Source: Leptofilum sp965223285 (GTDB taxonomy: Bacteria > Chloroflexota > Anaerolineae > Promineifilales > Promineifilaceae). Taken from it: 64,000 nt of DNA. Each line of letters begins with the position of its first letter. Position 1 is the first letter of the stretch. Below are positions 7,941-15,841 of this stretch, one piece after another. Where the stretch lies: NCBI RefSeq assembly GCF_965223285.1, contig NZ_OZ244997.1, positions 806,001-870,000 of the forward strand, read 5' to 3'. The notes beneath the pieces are model-generated. The model did no database searches, was not told the DNA's origin, and was given only the letters and a program-made list of their open reading frames with translations. Made by a program: the position numbers and the translations under genes.

Positions 7941-8798
7941 CTATGTTCCCCAATCCCGCAAATACCTAAAATCATGGGTAATCGAGCGGTCGCTGATTTT
8001 GGGGATGATGGGCATGGTGCGTTTATACTGGCTGCGCTGTACCATGTTTAGAACGCGCTCAACAAACGGCCGTTCAAACCCAGCCGCCACTGCCTCATCC
8101 TGTGAATACCGCTCATCTAGCATCAGGTAGAGTAGCTGGTCTACCGTCTCGTAGCTAAAGCCAAAATCATCCTCGTCCGTTTGGCCGGGAATAAGGTCGG
8201 CAGAGGGTGCTTTGTCGATGATCACGTCTGGTACGCTGAGGGCGCGAGAAAGCTGGCGCACTTGGGTTTTGTACAGATCACCAATCGGGTTCACCGCCGA
8301 GGCCAAATCGCCATAAATGGTGCCGTAGCCCAGCATCAGCTCCGTTTTATTGCTGGTACCAATGACCAGGGCGTTTTCCCGCAAAGAGCGGTCAAAAATG
8401 ATGGTCATGCGGGCGCGGGCCATTACGTTGCCTTTGCGGTGGGCAGTCATCTGTGGTGAGGCGTCGGCCAGCGACTCCACCATGCCGGTAATCTCAACCG
8501 TCTCGCTGCGGATGCCCAACGCCTCGATAACCAAACCCGCATGGGCCAAACTTTCGGCGGAGGAGGCCTGATGGGGCAGGCGGAGTGCCAGCACATTTTC
8601 TGGCCCCAGAGCCTTCGCCACTAAATAACAAGAAAGTGCTGAATCGATGCCGCCAGACAGCCCTAGCACCGCTTGGCTAAAGCCTGCTTTGCCAATCTCA
8701 TTTTCCAGAAACTTTACCAGCACCAGCTCGGCTACCTCGGTATCGATCTGTAATTTGTTGAGGAATGGATTGGATACGGCCGTATTTGTCATGGTCAA
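7941..8798 (-). CDS. nadE: NAD(+) synthase, ammonia-dependent type
   Basis: A 285-residue NadE that amidates nicotinic acid adenine dinucleotide to NAD+ using ATP and ammonia. The PP-loop SGGIDS is at residues 48-53, the downstream GTSNKTELMLGYGTIYGD block carries NaAD/ATP contacts, and APSADLIPGQTDEDDFGFSY is the conserved loop over the active site. There is no N-terminal glutaminase domain, so ammonia must come from elsewhere. The gene is 16 bases downstream of the LysE exporter gene; no functional link is evident. Confidence 0.93.
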   Translation of the reverse strand: MTMTNTAVSNPFLNKLQIDTEVAELVLVKFLENEIGKAGFSQAVLGLSGGIDSALSCYLVAKALGPENVLALRLPHQASSAESLAHAGLVIEALGIRSETVEITGMVESLADASPQMTAHRKGNVMARARMTIIFDRSLRENALVIGTSNKTELMLGYGTIYGDLASAVNPIGDLYKTQVRQLSRALSVPDVIIDKAPSADLIPGQTDEDDFGFSYETVDQLLYLMLDERYSQDEAVAAGFERPFVERVLNMVQRSQYKRTMPIIPKISDRSITHDFRYLRDWGT

Positions 8799-8814
8799 TC
8801 TTCCTAAAATTCGA

Positions 8815-9429
8815 TTATTGCTCGCTCAAGGCTAACCGCACCGCAAGCCCTGCAAAAATGAGGGCGAATGATTTCTGCACCCGCCTGATAACTTTGGGAG
8901 AATTAAGCAAATAAATGCTCGCCGTGCTGGCCAAAATGCCATACAAAATGAAAATCAACAGGGTCAGCAGCATGAAAATGGCACCCAGCCCCAACATTTG
9001 CCCTGTTGGCGAGCTTGCATCTGGCGTAATAAAGAGAGGCAAAAAAGCAAAGAAAAAGAGAGTGAGTTTTGGGTTAAGGACGTTGATGAGGATGCCCTTT
9101 AGAGCGATTTGGAAAGCATTCCCTTTTTGACCAGATTGCTCTAACTTTAACATCCCCTTGTCGCGCCACATTCCCCAGGCCAAATAAAGCAAGTAAAGTG
9201 CGCCAGCAAATTTTATTACTTGAAACGTTATGGCACTCATATGCAGAATTGCAGACAGACCTAAAATGCTGGCCAATAAGTGTGGCAGTATCCCCAGGGT
9301 ACAGCCAAAAGCGGCCGCAATACTGGCGCGCCAACGCTGAGCCAAACCCATAGATACCGTGTAAATAACGCCCGTTCCGGGAACCAGCACAACGATCAAT
9401 GATGTAAAAAGAAATTCACTGTTAACCAT
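8815..9429 (-). CDS. LysE/RhtB family amino-acid exporter
   Basis: A 204-residue inner-membrane protein with about six hydrophobic segments and the LysE-type N-terminus: FLFTSLIVVLVPGTGVIYTVSMGL contains the conserved PGP-like PGTG turn, followed by GCTLGILPHLLASILGLSAIL. The second half (GILINVLNPKLTLFFFAFLPLFI) holds the conserved NPK signature. Members export amino acids or derivatives; the substrate is not predictable. The ATG at 9427-9429 is the only good start. Confidence 0.88.
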   Translation of the reverse strand: MVNSEFLFTSLIVVLVPGTGVIYTVSMGLAQRWRASIAAAFGCTLGILPHLLASILGLSAILHMSAITFQVIKFAGALYLLYLAWGMWRDKGMLKLEQSGQKGNAFQIALKGILINVLNPKLTLFFFAFLPLFITPDASSPTGQMLGLGAIFMLLTLLIFILYGILASTASIYLLNSPKVIRRVQKSFALIFAGLAVRLALSEQ

Positions 9430-9538
9430 TAAATTTCACCCTGAAAATTTGCCGCAAAAATAATTCAGAATACTCTCACGGCAGGAATGACCAGTGCCAG
9501 CCCTTCGGGACTGAGAGGCGGCCCGAGCATCTGGATAG

Positions 9539-9904
9539 TTACGACGGGAATTTGATATGTGGTGCATGATATTGGATTAAATTCCCAATGCGTTTACGGT
9601 GCCAATTATGTTCAAAAATGTTCAGAAATAGAGCGGTATCCGCTCCCGCCCTGCCCAATAGAAATTTGTTCAGCCGATTACCGCTTGCATTAGTTTTTTG
9701 CAAAACGAGTACATATTCAGGTCTTCTACGTATTCTGCTTTCGACTTTTTCTACATTTTGCCACTCAGCAAAAATTGTGTAGCCACTCCTTCGGATTTCA
9801 ATTCCGTTTGCTGAAATAATTAGCAAGCTATTCTTCGTATCTAATAGCAATAGCCCTCCGAAAAGAAAAGCTAACAAACTGCCGATAATAGAAATGAAGT
9901 TCAC
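9539..9904 (-). CDS. Membrane-anchored hypothetical protein, 3' part of a split gene
   Basis: A 121-residue frame from a GTG at 9904: one membrane segment (FISIIGSLLAFLFGGLLLL) followed by a small beta-rich domain (SLLIISANGIEIRRSGYTIFAEWQNVEKVESR) resembling bacterial PH-like domains. The IS630 element begins only about 10 bases upstream. On its far side (11112-11226) a minus-strand frame encodes another membrane segment, so the original gene probably encoded a two-helix membrane protein. Rejoining at the TA target leaves the two parts out of phase, so further change has occurred or the repair differs by a base. Confidence 0.55.
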   Translation of the reverse strand: MNFISIIGSLLAFLFGGLLLLDTKNSLLIISANGIEIRRSGYTIFAEWQNVEKVESRIRRRPEYVLVLQKTNASGNRLNKFLLGRAGADTALFLNIFEHNWHRKRIGNLIQYHAPHIKFPS

Positions 9905-9925
9905 TACACCGTTAAATAAGAAGTA

Positions 9926-10573
9926 TTAAGCTTTCTTGAATTTAGAATTTGCCTCATTAACAACCGAATAACGAGCATTTAGCTTTTTGCGGCAATCTTT
10001 GATGGAAAACTGCCAATTAATTTTGATGCGTTTTTGCGTTCGCTCAGGGATCAATGCCATCACTTCCGATTCTAGTTTCTCAATGGTCGGAATCCGACGA
10101 TTAAGACAAAGACGCGTCAGTGCTGAAAACTCAATTTCAATCATGTTTAGCCAACTGGCCGATTTCGGCGTGAAATTGAATTCAAATCGTTGCGCTAAAG
10201 CAAACGCCTTGTCTGCAGGCAAGTTTTCGTAAAAAGCACTCTCATCATGTGTGTTCAGATTGTCCAAGACCAGACGAATCTTGATCGCATCTGGATAAGC
10301 GGCTGCTAAGGCTTGGCAAAACAGGGTGAACTCCTTTTTGGTACGCTGGCGATGCACTTGCGCCAAGCGGTTGCCAGTCAATGGTTCAATGGCAGCTAAG
10401 AGCGCACAGGAACCATTTTTTTCGTAGGCATAATGTTCTTTACGCACCTTGCCATTCTGCATAGCAATGGGTTGCATCACATCATCAATGAGAAAACAGG
10501 GTCGTTCATCAAAGCAGACAACCGGGTAAAGCGGATTGTAAGGCAAGGCATAAAGCCAAAGAATGCGCTCCAT
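9926..10573 (-). CDS. IS630 transposase, DDE domain (orfB, copy A)
   Basis: A 215-residue catalytic half of an IS630 transposase. DDE residues: CFDER (first Asp), VLDNLNTHDES (second Asp), and the Glu of SASWLNMIEIEFSAL. In phase, the frame extends upstream beyond 10573 to the A7 tract, encoding KNELKPHLKRYWVIGKI. It is therefore expressed only as a fusion after -1 frameshifting, and in this copy also only if the upstream amber codon is bypassed. Confidence 0.85.
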   Translation of the reverse strand: MERILWLYALPYNPLYPVVCFDERPCFLIDDVMQPIAMQNGKVRKEHYAYEKNGSCALLAAIEPLTGNRLAQVHRQRTKKEFTLFCQALAAAYPDAIKIRLVLDNLNTHDESAFYENLPADKAFALAQRFEFNFTPKSASWLNMIEIEFSALTRLCLNRRIPTIEKLESEVMALIPERTQKRIKINWQFSIKDCRKKLNARYSVVNEANSKFKKA

Positions 10574-10737
10574 TTTGGCAATAAACCGACTGGTTATCTT
10601 GCCAATTACCCAATATCGTTTCAGGTGCGGTTTGAGTTCGTTTTTTTGAGAATGAGTCGCACTTCCCCATAGGAAATGGTCTCGACTAATTCCAACTCGA
10701 TGGCTTTGTCAGCTAATAGCCGCAATGACCATTTCTC

Positions 10738-11055
10738 CTATCCTGCTGGCGGGTCAGAGCAAGCCAATGCTGTGATCTTGGCTCGTTGCAGTCCGTCAAT
10801 GACGGTTGGGCGGCCTGGCCTTGGTTTGTCGGTTAAGACAGCCAACCCTGAATCCTGATATTTTTTGGCCCAGGTTGATACGGTTTGGATAACGACACCA
10901 ACGATGGCTGCAACTTCTGTAAAGGTTCGACCTCGATCTAATTCGATGAGGGCGGTTGCTCGTTTAAAGGTTTTGGCGGGTAAACTGCCTTTCTTGATCA
11001 AGTTTTGCAAATAAGCTCGATCTGCTTCACTGAGGGTAACATGTTCTTTTTTCAT
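10738..11055 (-). pseudogene. IS630 transposase, HTH part (orfA, copy A), amber-truncated
   Basis: 105 residues with the IS630 N-terminal helix-turn-helix (TFTEVAAIVGVVIQTVSTWAKKYQ) and the DKPRPGRPTVID linker. It ends at TAG (10738-10740). Past that codon the same frame continues EKWSLRLLADKAIELE as far as the A7 tract, exactly matching the intact orfA of copy B, where a Tyr codon sits at the position of the stop. So this is a nonsense mutation, not a frameshift. Confidence 0.8.
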
Positions 11056-11111
11056 CCTTCCAGCTTATCGAACTATTTGCTCATCAACAAGATTTTTAGT
11101 TCTTTTATTTA

Positions 11112-11226
11112 ACGATGTATTCACGCCACCATCCAAAAAGAGATCAAAAATTCCAGAAATCATTCCGAAAACTCCCACCGCGAGGATGACCGATGCTAGC
11201 GCAAGTCTGATTTTGTAATGTGCCAC
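11112..11226 (-). pseudogene. 5' fragment of membrane-protein gene split by IS630
   Basis: Reading the minus strand from a GTG at 11226 gives VAHYKIRLALASVILAVGVF then GMISGIFDLFLDGG, a clear membrane helix, up to the IS630 edge. The frame is open further upstream (EKIVEPKNHNIFF) with no ATG. Together with 9539-9904 it probably made one two-helix membrane protein. 11227-11303 holds only repeat words (CTCGGTGTTCTCTGTGGCT). Confidence 0.45.
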
Positions 11227-11303
11227 AAAAAATATATTGTGATTTTTGGGTTCAACTATTTTTTCTGTAATTTCTCTTAACCCTCGGTGTTCTCTGTGGC
11301 TAA

Positions 11304-12008
11304 TTAAACAGACCGGGTGATGCCGCCGTCTACGCGGATGTTTTGGCCGGTGATGTAGCCCGCCCCGTCTGAGAGCAAAAAGCGCACCGTTTGGCCAATT
11401 TCTGCCACTTTGCCAAAGCGCCCCAGCGGAATACGCTGGGTGATAGCTTCACTTTCCGGGTAGCTGTCGATGTATCCGGGCAGCACGTTGTTCATGCGAA
11501 TGCCCTGGCTGGCGTACTCATCAGCGTACAGCTTGGTGAAGCCAGCCAGGGCTGCCCGCAGGGAGGCACTCACCGGAAAGCTGGCATCTGGTTCAAAAGC
11601 GGCAAAGGTGGATATGTTGACGATGGCCCCGCCGCCTTGCGCAATCATAATCGGCGTGACCAATCGCGCCATGCGCACCACGTTGAGCATCACCATGTCC
11701 AGCCCTGCGTGCCAATCTTCATCTGGGATTTCTAGCAGCTTGCCTTTGGGTGGGTGGCCTGTGTTGTTGACGACGGCGTCGATACGGCCGTACCTTCCCA
11801 TCGCCTTCTCCACCAACGTTTGCAAATCAGCCGGGTTGGTGACGGAGCCATTCATGCCAAAGCCACCAAGTTCATTTGCCAAAGCCACCGCACCGCCGGA
11901 TGCCGAAAGCAGGGCAAGGTGATAGCCGTCGGTGGCCAGCGCACGAGCAATAGCCGCTCCCATTCCTTTGCCAGCGGCGGTGATGATGGCTGTTTTTTGT
12001 GTGGCCAT
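11304..12008 (-). CDS. SDR-family protein lacking the catalytic YxxxK
   Basis: A 234-residue short-chain dehydrogenase/reductase fold. The cofactor loop is TAAGKGMGAAIA (residues about 10-21), NNTG (about 82) and the Ser of IVNISTF are present, and the C-terminus GYITGQNIRVDGG is classical. At the YxxxK position (normally Y-S-A-S-K) the sequence reads V-S-A-S-L, so both the proton-donor Tyr and the Lys are replaced. Either the enzyme uses other chemistry, or it has become a binding or structural protein. The gene is not otherwise damaged. It is monocistronic and divergent from the PucC-family gene. Confidence 0.8.
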   Translation of the reverse strand: MATQKTAIITAAGKGMGAAIARALATDGYHLALLSASGGAVALANELGGFGMNGSVTNPADLQTLVEKAMGRYGRIDAVVNNTGHPPKGKLLEIPDEDWHAGLDMVMLNVVRMARLVTPIMIAQGGGAIVNISTFAAFEPDASFPVSASLRAALAGFTKLYADEYASQGIRMNNVLPGYIDSYPESEAITQRIPLGRFGKVAEIGQTVRFLLSDGAGYITGQNIRVDGGITRSV

Positions 12009-12174
12009 TGATTGCTCCTATAAAAAAATAGATCTCCCGCAAGTTTGTTCTCGACCACTGTTTGCGGATGTGTAAATCACAAAAGTAATTTGATGTAAAC
12101 TGATTGTTACACAATTGCCTAAATCTGCAATGCTGTACAAATCTGTGTAAATCTATGGATTTATTGCCAAAATT

Positions 12175-13596
12175 ATGCAGTTTGCTATAGTTTTTTGCAT
12201 GTCTCGCTCAAATCAGCTTACCTTCAGCATTTGGCGGCTGTTGCGCCTGAGTAGCTTCCAAATTGGCTCCGCGATGGGAGACATCATTGTCACCAGTATT
12301 TGGAACCGGATGATGATTTCCCAGTTTGGCATTCCGGCAACGCCCGTGAGCTTGCTGATTGCGCTGCGTTACCTGCTGTCGCCGTTGAGTTTGTGGGCCG
12401 GGTATCGGTCTGATACACGGCCGTTCCTCGGCATGAGGCGCACATCGTACATTTGGCTGGGGCGGGGGCTGATGGTGCTCTCGCTGCCGCTGCTGGGCTG
12501 GAGCCTGATGCGCTTTGCCGCCGTACATGAACTGGGCGGTAATTTTGATTTGCTCGGCTGGATATTGGCCATTGGCTCATCGCTGCTGTACGGTGTCGGC
12601 ACCCTCATTTCTGGCAGCCCCTATCTGGCACTGGTGCGCGATTCGGTGCCAAAATCGCGCCAGGGGCTGGCCATTAGCACCGCCGAAACAATCCTCATCA
12701 TCTTTTTTGCCATCGTGGGCATCAGCTTTAGCTTTTGGCTGCAAGAATTTGATCCGCTCATCTTTTGGGAGATGGTGCTGGCAACGATGATCATCGGTGG
12801 CTTTTTCTGGGTCTTCTCCATTTGGGGCGTTGAGAAATCAATTCGGCAGCAAAGGGGAATCACCTTGGAGCAGGAACTGGCAGAAGTGGCCCAACGTGCC
12901 AGCGAAAGCAGTTTGTTAGAGACCATTGGGCACATTTGGCAAGACAAACGCACCCGTCGCTTTTTCTTCTTCTTGTCGCTGGCTACCTTTGCCGCCTGGG
13001 CGCAGGATGCCATTTTGGAACCCTTCGGTGCCGAACTGTTTGATCTGCCCCTAGCGCGGACGACGCGGTTTAACAGCTACTGGCAAGCGGCCACTGTGGT
13101 AACGCTGGTGGGCGGGGCGTATTTATGGCGCAAACGGCCGCCTGAGCGTCAACGCCGTATTACCAGCGGTGGTCTGACAACGATGGCGGTGGGGATGGTG
13201 CTGTTGGCAGGCACGGCCGTTTTCCAGCAAGTGCGGTTTATAGAAATTGCGCTGCTCATTTTTGGGGCGGGCTTTGGCGTCTACACCTTTGGCGGGCTGA
13301 GCCTCATGGCCGTCATGTCTTCAGATAAGGAAGCCGGGGCCTATTTGGGGCTTTGGACCATCTCAGTGGTGGTATTCAAAGGATTGGGTACCTTTGCCGG
13401 TGGCGCACTGCGTGACCTCTTTTTGCTCAGTTTGGGACTTGGTGAGGGCTTGAGCTACGGGCTGATTTTCTTGCTGGAGGGGGTGGGGTTGGCAACGGCC
13501 GTCTTCATTCTTAGCCATGTCGATGTGCTGGGCTTTGCCCGCGACATAGGCCGTCATCTCAGCCGCACCGACGTGCAAATTGCCAGCGCCGATTAA
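12175..13596 (+). CDS. PucC-family (BCD) MFS transporter
   Basis: A 473-residue protein with about 12 membrane segments. The N-terminal block LLRLSSFQIGSAMGDIIVTS then NRMMISQFGIP, followed by AGYRSDTRPFLGMRRTSYIW, is the signature of PUCC proteins (PF03209), which include PucC, LhaA and Bch2 and are thought to deliver bacteriochlorophyll or assemble antennae in phototrophs. Nothing for bacteriochlorophyll synthesis is visible in the window, but a carotenoid operon lies 11 kb away. The translation start could be 12175 or the ATG at 12199; neither has a strong Shine-Dalgarno site. Alternative: a PUCC homologue with a different lipophilic cargo. Confidence 0.8.
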   Translation: MQFAIVFCMSRSNQLTFSIWRLLRLSSFQIGSAMGDIIVTSIWNRMMISQFGIPATPVSLLIALRYLLSPLSLWAGYRSDTRPFLGMRRTSYIWLGRGLMVLSLPLLGWSLMRFAAVHELGGNFDLLGWILAIGSSLLYGVGTLISGSPYLALVRDSVPKSRQGLAISTAETILIIFFAIVGISFSFWLQEFDPLIFWEMVLATMIIGGFFWVFSIWGVEKSIRQQRGITLEQELAEVAQRASESSLLETIGHIWQDKRTRRFFFFLSLATFAAWAQDAILEPFGAELFDLPLARTTRFNSYWQAATVVTLVGGAYLWRKRPPERQRRITSGGLTTMAVGMVLLAGTAVFQQVRFIEIALLIFGAGFGVYTFGGLSLMAVMSSDKEAGAYLGLWTISVVVFKGLGTFAGGALRDLFLLSLGLGEGLSYGLIFLLEGVGLATAVFILSHVDVLGFARDIGRHLSRTDVQIASAD

Positions 13597-13673
13597 ACTC
13601 CTGTCCAAATAATAGCCACATGCTTGTGCTGAGCGTAGCCGAAGTAGAGCGCAGAGCGTTTTGAGGCGAAGGT

Positions 13674-15449
13674 TCATTTCTCAGAAATGGCAGCGCAACG
13701 CAGCCAGACTGTGAATGTGCTACCTTGCCCTGGCGTGCTGTCTACCGTTAGTCGTCCACCGTGTCTGTCAAGAATCTCCCGACAAATGGCCAGACCCAGC
13801 CCAGTGCCCGAGACGCCGCTGGCACGACTAATCTTACCTCGGTAAAAGCGGTCAAATATCTTTGCCTGCTCGTCTTCGGCAATGCCAGGCCCGGTATCAA
13901 TGATGCGGGCAACCACCCACGGTTCTTTTTGAGTGACGGCCGTTCCCGTCTGTACCGTGATCGCGCCTCCTGATGGCGTATAGTTAATGGCATTCGCCAA
14001 CAGATTAGCCAGTGCCTGAAAAAGCATTTGAGGATCAGCTTGAACCTGGGGCAGCATCCCTGTCGGCTCAAAATCGAGGCTGAGGCCTTTATCCTGCGCC
14101 AGTTCGCTGCGATCAAGCACCAGCATCACAATGAGTTGATTCAGGTCAGTGGGACCCAGATTGGCAGCGGTTTTACCAGTGTCCAGAAGAGACAAATCCA
14201 GCATATCCTCAATGAGATATTGCAGCCGTTCAGATTCCCGATTAAGCACTTCCATATAGTGCGGTCGATTTTCTTTCCGCCCTTGTTCCAGCAGCGTTAA
14301 ATAAAGTTTGATATTGCTAAGCGGCGTCCGCAGCTCATGATTCATGTCGGACACAAATTGGGATTTCAGCCGATCGGTCTCTTGAGCCTTTTCTAATGCC
14401 GTCCGCAACTCTTCGGTACGTGCCGCCACTTCCGCTTCCAGTCGGTTGGCGTACTGCTGTTGCGCCTGATAAAGATGCGCATTATTAACAGCAATGGCCA
14501 CATTATTTACCAACGTTGTTATGACACGAACATTTTCATCGTCGAAGGCGTCTTTTTTTGTGCTGAGAAAGCTAACAACCCCAAGCAATTGGTCTTCATA
14601 AGATACAGGTAAAAATAGTGCCGATTGAATTGTTTCATCCACTCTTAGCCAGCGAGCATCAGCGTCGGTGTCAGAAACAATAAGCGGCTTACGGGCTTGA
14701 CCAACCAATCCCACCAACCCCCGCGCCTCTCCCAGTTCAAAGACCAACTGTTGCTGGAATTGGGACACCGTTTCTTGCGGGTGGCCCACCGCTTCCAACA
14801 AATGAAACTGTTTGGCTTCATCATCGTAAGAAAAATAGTTGGCATGGGTGTAGCCCGTCGCTTCCACCACCGTATTTAAGGCATGTGCCACTAACTCATC
14901 CGGTGTTTGAATAGAAGCCAGACTGGTGCTGACCCGATAAAGCATGTTTAGCTGCTGATTAGCGTGTTCAACTTGCACCATCTTGTCTTCCAGCTTGCGC
15001 ACGAGGGCTTCGTTGTACATGCGGAAGTAAGATGTTTCTTCGGCAGCGGTGGGCTGGCGGTTCTGTAGATGCCCCGATTTGTGCGCTGTCAGGGTCTCTT
15101 GCAGCAGTTCCAAAAGCAAATGCGGCTCTGTTGGTTTGATAATGAACTGATGAGCACCCAGACTAAGGGCAAACGCTTCGTCCTTGGGATCTGTGTAGGT
15201 GGCAGTGTAAAAGAGGAAGGGAATCTGGCGCAATTGCTCATCTTCCTGCCAGCGGCGGCAAAGCGCAAAACCGTCCATTTCTGGCATTAAGATGTCTGAA
15301 ATGGCCATGTCTGGCGGGTCACGTTGGGCCATTTCCAGGGCTTCGATGCCGTGAGCAGCTGAATTTACTTTGTAACCATTGCCCCGAAGCAGTGCTTCTA
15401 GCAAATAACGGTTGCGGTCATTATCATCTACGATGAGGAGTGTCGCCAT
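13674..15449 (-). CDS. Hybrid receiver-GAF-histidine kinase
   Basis: 591 residues. Residues 1-125 are a receiver domain (IVDDNDRNR; phospho-acceptor Asp in ISDILMPEMDG; Lys in IIKPTEP). A coiled linker follows, then a GAF domain at about 165-325. A second coiled coil leads to HisKA with MNHELRTPLSN (His about 371) and HATPase_c with NLLANAINYTPSG, DTGPGIAED and GTGLGLAI. No membrane segment: cytosolic. It is third in a row after the MASE1 kinase and the stand-alone receiver, 8 bases from the latter, and probably receives or relays phosphate in the same pathway. Confidence 0.92.
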   Translation of the reverse strand: MATLLIVDDNDRNRYLLEALLRGNGYKVNSAAHGIEALEMAQRDPPDMAISDILMPEMDGFALCRRWQEDEQLRQIPFLFYTATYTDPKDEAFALSLGAHQFIIKPTEPHLLLELLQETLTAHKSGHLQNRQPTAAEETSYFRMYNEALVRKLEDKMVQVEHANQQLNMLYRVSTSLASIQTPDELVAHALNTVVEATGYTHANYFSYDDEAKQFHLLEAVGHPQETVSQFQQQLVFELGEARGLVGLVGQARKPLIVSDTDADARWLRVDETIQSALFLPVSYEDQLLGVVSFLSTKKDAFDDENVRVITTLVNNVAIAVNNAHLYQAQQQYANRLEAEVAARTEELRTALEKAQETDRLKSQFVSDMNHELRTPLSNIKLYLTLLEQGRKENRPHYMEVLNRESERLQYLIEDMLDLSLLDTGKTAANLGPTDLNQLIVMLVLDRSELAQDKGLSLDFEPTGMLPQVQADPQMLFQALANLLANAINYTPSGGAITVQTGTAVTQKEPWVVARIIDTGPGIAEDEQAKIFDRFYRGKISRASGVSGTGLGLAICREILDRHGGRLTVDSTPGQGSTFTVWLRCAAISEK

Positions 15450-15457
15450 CTTTTCTC

Positions 15458-15841
15458 CTAATTGGACGGCCGTTCGGTCAAATGTTGTTCTACCTCGGAT
15501 ATAAATGTATCTGGATTGATCGGTTTTTCAATGTAGCCGGTGCAGCCAGCAGCCAAAACCCGTTCTCGATCACCGGCCATCGCATAGGAAGTCACGGCGA
15601 CAATGGGCGTGTCGGCCAATGATGGACTACGCCGCAGTGCCTTGGCAACTGCATAACCATCCATTCCTGGCAGTTGGATGTCTAGCAAAATTAGCATAGG
15701 CTGGATTTGTTCCGCCAGCTCAATCCCGGAACGGCCGTCTCGCGCCGACACCACTTCATAGCTATGCGCCTGCAAAAGAAACGTCAAAAGGTACAAATTT
15801 TGTTCATTATCTTCAATAATGAGCACTTTAGTTTTCATCAT
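15458..15841 (-). CDS. Single-domain response regulator (DivK-like)
   Basis: 127 residues, only a receiver domain: acidic pocket IIEDNEQN, phospho-acceptor Asp in LILLDIQLPGMDGY (about 55), Thr/Ser in VAVTSYAM and Lys in YIEKPINPD. No output domain, so it acts by protein contact or as a phosphate shuttle. Its start overlaps the end of the upstream kinase gene by 14 bases and its end is 8 bases from the hybrid kinase, a layout typical of a dedicated phosphorelay. Confidence 0.92.
   Translation of the reverse strand: MMKTKVLIIEDNEQNLYLLTFLLQAHSYEVVSARDGRSGIELAEQIQPMLILLDIQLPGMDGYAVAKALRRSPSLADTPIVAVTSYAMAGDRERVLAAGCTGYIEKPINPDTFISEVEQHLTERPSN

Larger units (their letters stand above)
9916..11109 (-). 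mobile_element. IS630-family element, copy A (inactivated)
   Basis: About 1.2 kb with short imperfect terminal inverted repeats (AATAAGAAG left, AATAAAAGAAC right as reverse complement) and TA dinucleotides directly outside both ends, the IS630/Tc1 target. The transposase is in two frames. orfA has an in-frame amber codon at 10738-10740. A further -1 shift is needed at the T7 tract 10641-10647 (A7 in the sense strand) to enter orfB. The amber codon makes this copy a likely pseudogene. It splits a small membrane-protein gene. Confidence 0.85.

Noticed and set aside
10574..10737. Large deletion between the two parts of IS630 copy A
   Set aside because: The interval translates continuously in two phases (WSLRLLADKAIELE, then KPHLKRYWVIGK) and aligns with copy B; only an amber codon and the A7 shift separate the parts.
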